The notes: generated by a model from the letters alone, not told the origin. A stretch of 34,398 nt of DNA from Pseudomonadota bacterium (GCA_019351955.1 JABBOE010000026.1:1-34398), one strand, 5' to 3'. Positions 22,528-34,025 are shown, counted from the first letter of the stretch. A program made the numbers and translations.

Positions 22528-23153
22528 GGCTTCATCATGTCGGTGTCGACCACCGCCGGCGCGATCGCGTTGACCCGGATCCCGCGGGGTCCGAGTTCGC
22601 GCGCCAAGCCCTGCGTGATGGCCACGACCCCGGCCTTGGTGGTTCCGTACCACACGTTGCCCACCGAGCCGCCGGCGCGGGCCGCCGACACCGACGCGAG
22701 GTTGAGGATGTGGCCGCGGCCCTTGGCGATCATCGAAGGCGCCACCGCCTGCACGCAGTTGTAGATCCCGGTCAGGTTGACCGCGACCAGGTCGTCCCAG
22801 GCCGCGCCGTCGGTCTGGTCGAAGGCGCCCTGCGCCAGCACGCCGGCGTTGTTGACCAGGATGTCGATGCGTCCGTGCGCGTCCAGCACGCGGCGCACCG
22901 TGTGGCCGGTCCCGGCGCGGTCGCGCACATCCATGCGCAGTGCGCTCGCCGTGCCGGCGATCGCGGCCGCGCCGCGTGCCGCGCCGTCGGCGTCGATGTC
23001 GGTCAGCACCACGGTGCAGCCGGAGCCGGCCAGGCGGGTGGCGATGTGCAGCCCGATGCCGCGGGCGGCTCCGGTGACCAGCGCGACGCGATCGCGCAGC
23101 TCCTGCTCCTGCGGTGGCGGCTGCGATGTGTCGTCCTTCGATCCGCGGTGCAT
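22362..23153 (-). CDS. Short-chain dehydrogenase/reductase (SDR)
   Basis: VALVTGAARGIGLHIA, ILVNNAGV, S...YGTTKAG (Ser and YxxxK), GLARELGPRGIRVNAIAPAVVDTDMM, FITGQTIAVDGG. Start overlaps the bioB stop (TGATG). Confidence 0.93.
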   Translation of the reverse strand: MHRGSKDDTSQPPPQEQELRDRVALVTGAARGIGLHIATRLAGSGCTVVLTDIDADGAARGAAAIAGTASALRMDVRDRAGTGHTVRRVLDAHGRIDILVNNAGVLAQGAFDQTDGAAWDDLVAVNLTGIYNCVQAVAPSMIAKGRGHILNLASVSAARAGGSVGNVWYGTTKAGVVAITQGLARELGPRGIRVNAIAPAVVDTDMMKPYLTEAVRGAISARIPLGRLAYKRDLGELAAWLASDRSEFITGQTIAVDGGLLCT

Positions 23154-24145
23154 CAATGGGTCTCCTGGGATGGCTGGGCCCGCATGCCCATGCGCTGCAG
23201 CAGCGCCAGGTCGGCCGAGGCCTGCGGGTTGGGCGTGGTCAACAGCGTATCGCCGAAAAAGATCGAGTTCGCGCCCGCCAGCAGGCACAGCGCCTGCAGC
23301 GAATCGTCCATGCTTTCGCGCCCGGCCGACAACCGCACCCTGGCGCGGGGCATGAGGATGCGCGCCACCGCGATGCTGCGCACGAATTCCAGCGGATCCA
23401 GCGGCGCCTGTTCGGCCAGCGGGGTGCCGGCCACGCGCACGAGGTTGTTGATCGGAACCGATTCGGGGTAGGGCTCCAGGTTCGCCAGCTGCACCAGCAG
23501 GCCGGCGCGCTGCGTGCGCGATTCGCCCATGCCGACGATGCCTCCGCAGCACACCTTGATGCCGGCCGAGCGCACCTGCTCCAGCGTGTCCAGCCGGTCC
23601 TCGTAGCAGCGGGTGCTGATGATGTTGCCGTAGAACTCGGGCGAGGTATCGAGGTTGTGGTTGTAGTAGTCCAGCCCGGCGTCGCGCAGCTGCTCGGCCT
23701 GCCCGGGCTGCAGCATGCCCAGGGTCACGCAGGTCTGCAGCCCCAGGGCCTTGACCTCGCTGACCATGCGGGCGACGGACTCGAGCTGCCGCGGCTTCGG
23801 GGAACGCCACGCGGCGCCCATGCAAAAGCGCGTCGCGCCGGCATCGCGGGCGCGCCTGGCGGCGTCGACCACGCTTTGCAGTTCGAGCAGCGCGCCGACC
23901 TTCAGCCCGGTGTCGTGATGCGCGGACTGCGGGCAGTACGCGCAGTCCTCCGGGCAGCCTCCCGTCTTGATCGACAGCAGCGTGGCCAGTTGGACCTCGG
24001 CGGGATCGAAGTGCTGCCGGTGCACCTGCTGTGCGCGGAACATCAGTTCGGGAAGCGGCAGTTCGAACAGATCCACGGCTTCGGCGACGCTCCAGCGGCG
24101 CTGCGCGACGCCGGACGCGGCCGGCGCAGTCTCGGGGGCGTTCAT
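23153..24145 (-). CDS. bioB: Biotin synthase (radical SAM)
   Basis: [24 protein letters not shown] (CxxxCxxC), [40 protein letters not shown]. Confidence 0.95.
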   Translation of the reverse strand: MNAPETAPAASGVAQRRWSVAEAVDLFELPLPELMFRAQQVHRQHFDPAEVQLATLLSIKTGGCPEDCAYCPQSAHHDTGLKVGALLELQSVVDAARRARDAGATRFCMGAAWRSPKPRQLESVARMVSEVKALGLQTCVTLGMLQPGQAEQLRDAGLDYYNHNLDTSPEFYGNIISTRCYEDRLDTLEQVRSAGIKVCCGGIVGMGESRTQRAGLLVQLANLEPYPESVPINNLVRVAGTPLAEQAPLDPLEFVRSIAVARILMPRARVRLSAGRESMDDSLQALCLLAGANSIFFGDTLLTTPNPQASADLALLQRMGMRAQPSQETH

Positions 24146-24159
24146 GGCATGCGGCTCCA

Positions 24160-24990
24160 TCAGGCGGCCTCGCGCAGGCCGAGGATGCGGCGCGCCTCGG
24201 CGGGCGTGGCGGGGCGTCGGTCGTGGCTGTCGCAGACGTCGACGATCTTGCGCACCAGTTCGGCGTTGCTGGCGGCCAGCCGGGTGTCGTCGTAGCGCAG
24301 GTTGTCCTCCAGGCCGGTGCGGCAATGCCCGCCCTCGGCCAGGCACCACTGGTTGAGCTCCCATTGCATGCGGCCGATTCCGGCGGCGACCCAGGTCGCT
24401 TCCGGCAGCACCTGCTGCAGCTCCGAGCGCAGGAAGTCGAAGATCGAGCGTCGCGCGGGCATCGCGTTCGGAACCCCCATGACGAACTGCACGTGGGCAC
24501 GCCGGTCCAGCAGCCCCGCCTTCACTAGTCGGGCGGCGCTGTAGAGCATCGCCAGGTCGAACACCTCGATCTCGGGCTTGATGTCGTACTCCTGCATCGA
24601 GCGCGCCAGGGCCTCGACGAAATCGGGAGGGTTCTCGTAGATGCCATTGGGAAAGTTCACCGAGCCGGTGGCCAGCGAGGCCATGTCCGGCCGCAGGTGC
24701 AGCATGGCGCCGCGCGCCGTCTGGTCGCGCCCGCGCCCGCCGGTGGAGAACTGGATGACCATGCCCGGGCAATACCTGCGCACCCCCTCCTGCACCCGGG
24801 CGTAGAGCTCGGGGTCCGAACTCGGCGACTCGTCGGGATTGCGCACGTGCACATGCACCAGCGAGGCCCCGGCCTCGAAGGCTTCGTGGGTCGATTCGAT
24901 CTGCTCCGCGGGGGTCACGGGGAGGGCCGGGCTGTCCTTCTTGCGGGGCAGGGCCCCGGTGATCGCGACGGTGATGATGACGGGCCGCAT
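24160..24990 (-). CDS. Beta-keto acid cleavage enzyme (BKACE, DUF849 family)
   Basis: [19 protein letters not shown] (HxH metal motif), [57 protein letters not shown]. Confidence 0.9.
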   Translation of the reverse strand: MRPVIITVAITGALPRKKDSPALPVTPAEQIESTHEAFEAGASLVHVHVRNPDESPSSDPELYARVQEGVRRYCPGMVIQFSTGGRGRDQTARGAMLHLRPDMASLATGSVNFPNGIYENPPDFVEALARSMQEYDIKPEIEVFDLAMLYSAARLVKAGLLDRRAHVQFVMGVPNAMPARRSIFDFLRSELQQVLPEATWVAAGIGRMQWELNQWCLAEGGHCRTGLEDNLRYDDTRLAASNAELVRKIVDVCDSHDRRPATPAEARRILGLREAA

Positions 24991-25018
24991 AGGGGTATCT
25001 CCTCAGGTTCCATGGTTC

Positions 25019-25091
25019 GAAATGAGCGATTTCATTATTGCAAGATGCGGCTCGCGGTGCAAGAATTGCATCCAGAGAAATGCAGCATTTC
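25019..25091. promoter_or_regulatory. Divergent promoter region with two GAAAT-N5-ATTTC palindromes (candidate operators)
   Basis: GAAATGAGCGATTTC at 25019-25033 and GAAATGCAGCATTTC at 25077-25091; TGCAA-GAA-TTGCA at 25058-25070 lies between them. Confidence 0.6.
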
Positions 25092-25180
25092 AGTGAACGG
25101 AATTTCAACGACGCAACGCGTCCATCGCGGGTGACGCATCGAGTCGGTGCGCTGCCGGGGAAATCTGGAGACTCCAACCT

Positions 25181-25768
25181 ATGACTGCTTCGAACGACCG
25201 AATGTCCTACAAGGATTTGCGAGAACTTGTAGAGCTGATCAATTCCTGCTCGCACTTCGGCGAATTTCATCTGAAGCTCGGCGAGCTCGAGCTCGACCTG
25301 CGGCGCGGCGACCCTGGCGCGGCACCGGCCGCCGCAGCGCTTGTCGCCCCAGCTGCCGCCGCGCTGCGCACGGCCGCCCAGGCCGTGGCGCCGGCGCCCG
25401 CTTCCCAGGAGTCGCCGGCGCGGCAGCGCCAGGGGCATGTCGGCGGCGGCGAACTCATTGTCGATGCCTCGCAGGGCCAGGCCTCGGCGCCGTCCGCGCA
25501 TTCGCCGGCGCTGGCCTTTCCTCCCGGCTCGGTGTTGGTCAAGTCGCCGATGGTCGGCAGCTGCTACCGCGCCCCCGAACCCGGCGCCAGGCCCTTCGTC
25601 GAGGTCGGGCAGACGGTGCAGGCCGACTCCACGGTTTGCATCATCGAAGTCATGAAGCTGATGAATTCGATCCCCGCGCCGGTCGCGGGGACGGTGACCC
25701 ACATCCTGGTGGGCGACGGCGAGGCCGTCGAGTACGGCCAGGTGCTGATGGTCGTGGACCCGGCCTGA
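25181..25768 (+). CDS. Stand-alone biotin carboxyl carrier protein (AccB-like)
   Basis: C-terminal biotinyl domain with [39 protein letters not shown]; AccB-like N-terminus and Ala/Pro linker. Confidence 0.9.
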   Translation: MTASNDRMSYKDLRELVELINSCSHFGEFHLKLGELELDLRRGDPGAAPAAAALVAPAAAALRTAAQAVAPAPASQESPARQRQGHVGGGELIVDASQGQASAPSAHSPALAFPPGSVLVKSPMVGSCYRAPEPGARPFVEVGQTVQADSTVCIIEVMKLMNSIPAPVAGTVTHILVGDGEAVEYGQVLMVVDPA

Positions 25769-25771
25769 GGC

Positions 25772-27190
<1,419 letters not shown>

Positions 27191-27202
27191 GAGGTGACCA
27201 CC

Positions 27203-28687
27203 ATGCAAGCTCCATCGGCCGGCGCGCAGCCGGCAAGCGCCCGCGACGAATTTCGCCTGGTCGACGTGACCCTGCGCGACGCCCACCAGTGCCTGTGGTC
27301 GACGCGCATGACCACCGAGATGATGGCGCCGATCGTCGGCACCATCGACCGCGTCGGATATGCCTTCATCAACATCCTCGGCGGCGCGGTGTTCGACGTC
27401 TGCGTGCGCTACCTGCACGAGGACCCCTTCGAGCGCGTGGGACTGCTGTGCGAGCGCTTCGAGACCCCCTGCGATGGACTCACCCGCGGCCAGAGCCTCT
27501 ACACCTTCGAGCTGTTCCCCGACGACATCGTCGAGCTCAACTCGAAGGCGCTGGCCAAGCGGGGCCTGAAGCTGCTGACGGTCTACGACGCGCTCAACGA
27601 CAACCGCAACATCGAGTCCTCGGTGCGCTCGGCGCACGAGCACGGGATGCAGGTCAACGCGATGATGACCTACACCCTCAGCCCGGTGCACACGGACGCC
27701 TACTACGTGCAGCGCGCGCGCGAGCTGGTGGCGCTGAAGGCCGACTACATCTCGATCAAGGATCCCACCGGGCTGCTGACGCCCGAGCGCGCGCGCACGC
27801 TGTTCCCGGCGGTGGTCGCCGCGGTCGGCGAGGTCCCGCTGCGCCTGCATTCGCACTGCCAGTCGGCGCTGTCGCCCGAGGTCTACCAGATCGCCATGCA
27901 AAGCGGCTTCTCTCTCGGCGACACCGCGGTGGAGCCGCTGGCCAACGGCGCCTCGCTGCCAGCGGCCGAGGAGATCGAGCGCCGCGCCCGCGCGCTGGGA
28001 ATCCGCACCGGACTCGACCTCGGCGCGCTGCAGGAGAGCTCCCAGTACTTCGACTGGCTGGCCGAGCGCGAGTCCAAGCCGCGTGGCGAGGTCGCCGCCT
28101 ACGACCCCGCGCTGTACGAGCACCAGGTGCCGGGCGGCATGATCTCCAACCTCAAATCCCAGTTGCAGACCATGGGCATGCAGTCGCGCCTGCCGGAGAT
28201 CCTGGTGGAGGCGGCGCAGGTGCGGCAGGACCTGGGTTATCCGATCCTGGTCAGTCCCTTCGCCCAGTACATCATCACCCAGGCGGTGCTCAACGTCGTG
28301 CAGGGCGAGCGCTACAGGACCGTCCCCGACGAGGTGCGCAAGTACGCGCTGGGCTACTACGGCAGGCTGGCCTCGCGTCCCAGCGACGAGTTCCTCGAGC
28401 GCGCTCGAATCCGCGACAGCGAGATCAGCGACGAGCGCCCGGCCGAGCTTTCGCGGGGCTGGGTCCCGCGCCTGCGCGCCGAACTCGGCTCGCAGGCCAG
28501 CGACGAGGAATTGCTGCTGCGCGCTTTCTACGACAAGGCGCTGGTCGCGCAGCTGCAGCCGAAGGGGCGCCGCTACGGCGACAAGACCACGCCGCTGCAC
28601 GAGCTGATCCGCTATCTGGGCAATCGCAAGGACATCCACTGCGCGCGCATCCGCTTCGCGGGAGTCGATCTGGCCGTATCGAGCTGA
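27203..28687 (+). CDS. HMGL/OadA-PycB-type carboxyltransferase subunit, no fused biotinyl domain
   Basis: [66 protein letters not shown]; ends without an MKxxN domain. Confidence 0.88.
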   Translation: MQAPSAGAQPASARDEFRLVDVTLRDAHQCLWSTRMTTEMMAPIVGTIDRVGYAFINILGGAVFDVCVRYLHEDPFERVGLLCERFETPCDGLTRGQSLYTFELFPDDIVELNSKALAKRGLKLLTVYDALNDNRNIESSVRSAHEHGMQVNAMMTYTLSPVHTDAYYVQRARELVALKADYISIKDPTGLLTPERARTLFPAVVAAVGEVPLRLHSHCQSALSPEVYQIAMQSGFSLGDTAVEPLANGASLPAAEEIERRARALGIRTGLDLGALQESSQYFDWLAERESKPRGEVAAYDPALYEHQVPGGMISNLKSQLQTMGMQSRLPEILVEAAQVRQDLGYPILVSPFAQYIITQAVLNVVQGERYRTVPDEVRKYALGYYGRLASRPSDEFLERARIRDSEISDERPAELSRGWVPRLRAELGSQASDEELLLRAFYDKALVAQLQPKGRRYGDKTTPLHELIRYLGNRKDIHCARIRFAGVDLAVSS

Positions 28688-28939
28688 GCGCCACGAGCCG
28701 CCGGCCGCCATTCACAGTCGGGAGGAGAAGGAAGCCAACACGAGACGAACAGCGCCACGAACCAGAAGGCAGCAGGCAGACCGTGCCCAGCTGCACAGGG
28801 TGGTGGAGGGACCGGCGAGTGCCCTACGACGGAGCCTCGCAGGCGCAGATATCGGCGTCGACACCCGGGCGGCAACGCAGCACGCTCGGGAATCGGCGGG
28901 TCCGTCGTGCGGCATTCGACAAGCATGTAGGAGACAACC

Positions 28940-30382
28940 ATGTCAAGTACGACTTCAACGGATTTGTTTGCACAAGAGAATTTGCTCGCGCGCCTGGATC
29001 GCATGCCGATCAACGGCATCATCCTTTTGATCGTCGCCCTGCTCGGGCTGGTGTGGATCCTGGAGGCCTTCGACATCGGGATCATCGCGCCGGTGCTCCT
29101 GCTGTTGCGCTCGACCTGGCACCTGCAACCGCACGATGTCGGGCTGATCGGCAGCAGCGGAACGCTGGGCATCGTCATCGGCCTGTTGCCCGCCGGGCGC
29201 CTGGCGGACCGCTATGGTCGCAAGACCACGCTGATGGGCGGGATCGTGGTGTTCAGCGTGTTCACCTTCCTGAGCGCGTTTTCGCGTGACGTCAGCGAGC
29301 TGCTGATCTGCCGCTTCATCGCGGGTCTCGGCCAGGGCGCGGTGTTCCCGGTGCCCTACCTGCTGCTGTCGGAGTTCGTCAACAAGCACTGGCGCGGTAC
29401 GGCAGTCGGGCTGGCCAACTCCCTGCTGGGCTTCGCCTACGGCCTGAACACGCTCGCCGCCGCGCTGATCATAGGCCACGTGCCCGCCGACCAGGCGTGG
29501 CGCATGCTGCTGATGATCGGCGGCGCCGCCATCGTCATGATCCCGGTGATCATGATCTACCTTCCCGAGTCTCCGCGCTTTCTGCTCAGGATGGGCAAGA
29601 TGGACAAGGTGCGCGCGCTGGTCGAGCGGCTCGAGCGCCGCAGCGGCATTCCCCACGACGACAAGCTGAGCGATCCGCGCGCCCTGCAGGTGCTGCAGAT
29701 GGCGCGGGCGCGCCCGGCATCGTTTCGCACGCTGTTCGAGCCTCCGTACCTGGGACGGGTCGTGGTGTCCTACCTCGCGCTGCTGTCGCCGTTCATCCTG
29801 TTCTACGTGATCACCATCTACGGGCCCAGCATCCTGCATCGCATGGGTGCCAGCAAGTCCGACGCCCTCTACTACACCTCCGGCCTGCTGTTCCTCACCG
29901 TGGTGACTACCGCGATCGCCGGCAGCTTGGGCGACCGCTTCAGCCGGCGCATGGGCATCATCGTGCTGATGATCGGCACCGCGGTGGGTGCATCCGCGCT
30001 GGAGCAGCCGATTTCCAGGATCGGAGTGATCCTGGCGGCCGCGGCCACCTGGGGCTTCGTCTACGCCGTGTTCCCGCTGGCCAAGCTGTACATGGCCGAG
30101 CAGTTCCCGACGCGTCTTCGCGGTACCGGGGTGATGCTGGGCGAATGCGTGACCCGGTTTCTCGGCGGTGTCGTGCTGGTCTACCTGTTTCCCGTCCTGT
30201 CGGCCCGCATGGGCCAGGCCTCGCTGTTCACGCTGCTGGCCGTGCTCAGCCTGATCTGCATCCTGCCGATTTGGCTGTTCGGCACGCAGACCTCGGGACG
30301 AAGCGTCGAGGAGACGGGCACCGACCTCGGCGCCTACGCGCAGCCGGGTGCGGCGCGTGTGTCCGAGACGGCGGGCGGCTGA
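28940..30382 (+). CDS. MFS transporter
   Basis: About 12 hydrophobic segments; MFS motifs GRLADRYGRKTTLMGG and IYLPESPRFLLRMGKMDKV; preceded by GGAGA ribosome-binding site. Confidence 0.9.
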   Translation: MSSTTSTDLFAQENLLARLDRMPINGIILLIVALLGLVWILEAFDIGIIAPVLLLLRSTWHLQPHDVGLIGSSGTLGIVIGLLPAGRLADRYGRKTTLMGGIVVFSVFTFLSAFSRDVSELLICRFIAGLGQGAVFPVPYLLLSEFVNKHWRGTAVGLANSLLGFAYGLNTLAAALIIGHVPADQAWRMLLMIGGAAIVMIPVIMIYLPESPRFLLRMGKMDKVRALVERLERRSGIPHDDKLSDPRALQVLQMARARPASFRTLFEPPYLGRVVVSYLALLSPFILFYVITIYGPSILHRMGASKSDALYYTSGLLFLTVVTTAIAGSLGDRFSRRMGIIVLMIGTAVGASALEQPISRIGVILAAAATWGFVYAVFPLAKLYMAEQFPTRLRGTGVMLGECVTRFLGGVVLVYLFPVLSARMGQASLFTLLAVLSLICILPIWLFGTQTSGRSVEETGTDLGAYAQPGAARVSETAGG

Positions 30383-30397
30383 CGCAACGGAGCAGGC

Positions 30398-31600
30398 ATG
30401 GAAACGACGAGTCAGGATCATGGTCTGCTCGGTGCCCTGCGGTGCGAAGCGCACGCCGCGGGAGCTCTGAGCGGGCTCGACGTGGTGGTCAAGGACGTAT
30501 TCGACATCGCGGGCACGGTCACCGGATTCGGCAACCCGGACTGGGCCCGGCTGCATCCCGCCGCGACCGCGGATGCGGCGGTGGTCAGCCGGCTGCGCGA
30601 CGCCGGCGCCAGGATCACCGGCAAGACCACCACCGTCGAGTTCACCTTCGGGCTGGAGGGTACCAACCACTGGTACGGCACGCCGCTGAATCCGGCGGCT
30701 CCGGGGCGCCTGCCGGGAGGCTCGTCGTGCGGCTCGGCCAGCGCCGTGGCGGCGGGGCGGGCCACCGCCGGCCTGGGTTCCGATACCGGCGGCTCGGTGC
30801 GAATCCCGGCCAGTTACTGCGGGCTGTTCGGGATCCGCCCCAGCCTCGGCGCGATCAGCCTGCTGGGGGCGATGCCCTACGCGCCCAGCCTGGACGTGCC
30901 GGGCTGGCTGTGCCGCGACGTGCAAACCCTGCGGCGCGTGGGCGAGGAACTCCTGCCATGCGGGCCCGCGCTCGACGGGGGCCTGCTGCTGCTGCGCGAG
31001 GCCTTCGACAATGCCCGGCCCGAAGTCGCCGAAGCGCTTGGCAGGGTGTGCGAGCGACTGGCGAGTGCCGGATGGAATGTGCATGAGCTGGGGCTGGCCG
31101 GCCACGCGCTGGAGCCGGTGCGCTCGTGATCGCCGTGACGACGCGGCCGCGAGGTCTGGCAGTCGCTGGGGGCATGGATCGAGGCCAATGCCCCGGCGAT
31201 GGCCGAGCAAACCGCCCAGCGCATGCGCACCGCGTCTCGCGTGGAAGCCGCCATGGCGCGCTCGGCGCGCAGCCTGCGCGAAGCCTTTCGCGCCCGCATG
31301 CAGCGCCTGCTCGGCGCCGGCGCCGTGGTGGTGTTCCCGACCAGTCCTTGCGTGGCGCCGCCGCGCGATGCCGCGCCTGCCAGCCTGGACGAACTCAGGC
31401 GCCAGACACAACGCGTGACCGCCATCGCCGGGCTTGCCGGGCTGCCCGAGGTGAGCTTGCCCGTCGCGCGGATCGCCGGCTTGCCGGTGGGACTGTCGCT
31501 GGCCGCCGCCGCTGGGCGCGACCGCGCGCTGCTGGAACTGGCCGAGCGCCTGTGGCGCGACCTGGCCGACGCCGGCGGGCCTGAGCGGCCGGGCGGCTGA
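30398..31600 (+). pseudogene. Amidase-signature family protein, interrupted
   Basis: ORFs 30398-31129 and 31199-31600 are in the same frame, separated by TGA at 31127 and TGA at 31136. The catalytic Ser-Ser-Lys motifs (VVVKDVFD, GGSSCGSASAVAAG, GSDTGGSVRIPAS) lie in the first part and the amidase-like C-terminus in the second. Confidence 0.75.
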
Positions 31601-31618
31601 GCGCCGGGCGCCGAAGCC

Positions 31619-32338
31619 GTGGACTGGCAGTGGCTGGCCGTCGCGGGGGTCGCTGCGCTGGGCGGATTGATGCGCGGACTCACCGGCTTCGGCGGTGCAA
31701 TGGTCATGACCCCGATGCTCAGCCTGGCCTACGCGCCCAGGCGGGTCGTGCCCAGCGTCATGCTGCTCGAGGCGTTCATCGCCGCGCCGATGCTCGTCCC
31801 GGCCTTGCGTACGGCGCAACGACGGGTCGTCCTGGTGACCTGCCTGGCGGCCGTCGCCACGTTGCCGCTCGGAGCCTTCGTGTTGCTGCACACCCCGGCG
31901 CAGGCCTTGCGCCGCGGCATCGCTGCCGTGGTCATGGGCTTTTCGCTGCTGCTGTTATGCGGTGTGCGCTACCGGGGGCCGCGGCCGATGGCGTTGACGG
32001 CGGCGGTCGCCGCGGTCTGCGGCGTGCTGCTGGGTGCCAGCGGAATCGGCGGTCCGCCGCTGGTGGTCTACCTGCTGTCGGGGCCCGAGCCGATCGCGGT
32101 CACGCGCGCCAACATGACCGTGTATGCCAGCGTGATCTCGGTGGCGGGGCTGTGCCTGCTGTGGCTGCACGGGGCCTTGCAGCTGGGGGGCGCGCTGTCG
32201 CCCTGGCTGATGGCTCCGGCCTACGCCGCGGGCGTGCTGCTGGGCACGCACCTGCACGGCAGGACCCGCGAGGACGCGTTGCGGCGCGTCGCCGTGCTCA
32301 TGTTGATCGCCGTGTGCGCGGTGGCGCTGCTGCGTTGA
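31619..32338 (+). CDS. Sulfite exporter TauE/SafE-family permease
   Basis: Multi-TM; GGLMRGLTGFGGAMVMTPML and GVLLGASGIGGPPLVVYLL repeats typical of TauE/SafE; GTG start. Confidence 0.85.
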   Translation: MDWQWLAVAGVAALGGLMRGLTGFGGAMVMTPMLSLAYAPRRVVPSVMLLEAFIAAPMLVPALRTAQRRVVLVTCLAAVATLPLGAFVLLHTPAQALRRGIAAVVMGFSLLLLCGVRYRGPRPMALTAAVAAVCGVLLGASGIGGPPLVVYLLSGPEPIAVTRANMTVYASVISVAGLCLLWLHGALQLGGALSPWLMAPAYAAGVLLGTHLHGRTREDALRRVAVLMLIAVCAVALLR

Positions 32339-33167
32339 TCACGGGCTCAGAGGCGGCCTTGGCCGGCTTGCGGCGGCGCCCCCCCGGGGTTTCGGAGCCG
32401 CCGGCCGGCAGCAGGATCGCCGCGATCGCGTCGGCGGCGCGCCGCAGCGCCGGGGCGTGCTGCAAGGCCTGGTCGATGTTCATGCGCGCACTCGGCGCAT
32501 GCATCGCGACCGCCGCGTAGATACGGCCGGAGGAATCGGCGACCGGCACGGCCACCGCCACGGAGGCTTCGAACAGCTCGCTGTCGTGGGTCCCGATCCC
32601 GGTGCGCCGTACCAGCCGCAGGTGCTCGATCAGCTGGTCGACGTCGGTGATGGTTCGCTCGGTGTGGCGCTTGAGCTCGCCGTGGCCGAGCAGGCGCACG
32701 ATCTGCTCGCGCGACATGCGGCACAGGAACAGCTTGCCGCTGGCGGTGCAGTGCAGCGGCACACGTGTTCCGGGATCCAGGTGCAGGCGCAGCGGCAGCG
32801 TGGTCTCGACCCGGGCGACGTATAGCACCTCGTTGTCGTCGAGCATGGTCAGGTTGCAGCTTTCCTCGATTTCGTCGACCAGTTGCTGCAGCACCGTTTG
32901 GCACTGCGCGCGCAGCATCGAGTGCTGCATCGCGTCGATCGCCAGCTGCGACATGCGCGGGCCGATGACATAGCGCTTGCTCAGCGGGTCACGCTGCAGC
33001 AGGTCGGCTTCGTGCAGCATGCCGAGGATGCGGAACACGGTGGCCTTCGGCAGCGCGCAGGCCTGCGTCGCCTCGTCGAGCGACACCGGTGCGCCGGCCT
33101 TCACCACGTATTCGAGCACGCCGAATGCCCGGAGGGCGGTGGAACGAGCTTCTTTTTTGGATTGCAT
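32298..33167 (-). CDS. IclR-family transcriptional regulator
   Basis: N-terminal winged HTH (AFGVLEYVVKAGAPVSLDEATQACALPKATVFRILGMLHEADLLQRD) and IclR effector domain (LPLRLHLDPGTRVPLHCTASGKLFLCRM, IGTHDSELFEASVAVAVPVADSSGRIYAAVAMHAPSARM). Confidence 0.92.
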   Translation of the reverse strand: MQSKKEARSTALRAFGVLEYVVKAGAPVSLDEATQACALPKATVFRILGMLHEADLLQRDPLSKRYVIGPRMSQLAIDAMQHSMLRAQCQTVLQQLVDEIEESCNLTMLDDNEVLYVARVETTLPLRLHLDPGTRVPLHCTASGKLFLCRMSREQIVRLLGHGELKRHTERTITDVDQLIEHLRLVRRTGIGTHDSELFEASVAVAVPVADSSGRIYAAVAMHAPSARMNIDQALQHAPALRRAADAIAAILLPAGGSETPGGRRRKPAKAASEPVINAAAPPRTRRST

Positions 33168-33228
33168 GGGCTGCGCCGCGGGGAGTGCGAACGAATTATC
33201 GCAGCAGCCCGCAGCGCGCCGCATGGCG

Positions 33229-33749
33229 TCAACCCCCGAAGTAGTTCGGCAGGATGCGCTTGTGCACCGTGGCCGGGTTGTCGCGCAGCAGCTGCTTGTC
33301 GGTGGTGACGATGATCAGCCCGTCCATCGGGTCGCCGAATCCATGCACCGTCGGGCGTTTCTTCGGCTGCGTCACTCCGCCGGGTTCGACGGCCAGCTCG
33401 GCATGCACCGAGCAGTAGTAGTACTTCAGCCCCGGATGGCGGAAGCGGATGGTGTAGGTGTGCACCGGGTGCCCGGGGCCGGGGGTGCCGGCGACCGCGC
33501 CGTTGAAGCGCTGGTTCGTCTTGCCGGTGGCCGGGTCGTAGCCGACGATGGTGTGCGGGCCGGTATCCTCGTCCACGAACACCACCGCTTGCACGGGGCG
33601 CACGACGACCACGTTCTCGAGAAACTCGTTGGCCCCGTTCATATGCACGTACACGGGGGGAGCGGTGCCTGCTTGCCCCATGCGGCGGCGCTCAGCGCGA
33701 ACGGCGCGATGGCCGCGGCGAGCCCGCGGCCATACCTGGAATCGGACAT
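33229..33749 (-). pseudogene. Cupredoxin-like exported protein, signal peptide and mature domain in different frames
   Basis: Frame A: MSDSRYGRGLAAAIAPFALSAAAWGKQA. Frame B: PPVYVHMNGANEFLENVVVVRPVQAVVFVDEDTGPHTIVGYDP...KYYYCSVHAELAVEPGG...DGLIIVTTDKQLL. The frames meet at a G6 run (33655-33660). Confidence 0.65.
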
Positions 33750-33900
33750 CGACGAACTCCTGCGGGCGGCAAGGGCCGCCCTCGTGGCGCACCGTAGGCC
33801 GCGCCGACGCGCAGCGTCAATGCCGGAATACATCGGCTACCGCTGCAACCGCTGCTTGCGCACCGCAGCGGGCGTTTTGTGCGCGGCGCCTGCAGGTCGG

Positions 33901-33926
33901 CGGGCACGCCACATGCGGCGTGCCCG
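33901..33926. terminator. Strong hairpin between the orphan gene fragment and the cupredoxin
   Basis: CGGGCACGCC-ACATGC-GGCGTGCCCG, perfect 10-bp stem with 6-nt loop. Confidence 0.55.
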
Positions 33927-33935
33927 GGTTGCCCC

Positions 33936-34025
33936 TCAGAAAAAGCCCAGCGGCTTCTCCGAGTAGCTCACCAGCAGGTTCTTGGTCTGCTGGTCGTGGT
34001 CGAGCATCATGCAGTTGTTGACCCT
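33936..34025 (-). pseudogene. Orphan C-terminal coding fragment of an unidentified protein
   Basis: Minus-strand frame reads AAIVRVNNCMMLDHDQQTKNLLVSYSEKPLGFF* and is cut by an in-frame TAA just upstream. Confidence 0.45.

Noticed and set aside
28955-31891. 978-aa minus-strand ORF
   Set aside because: Antisense to the MFS and amidase genes; biased His/Gln/Arg composition, no recognisable domain.
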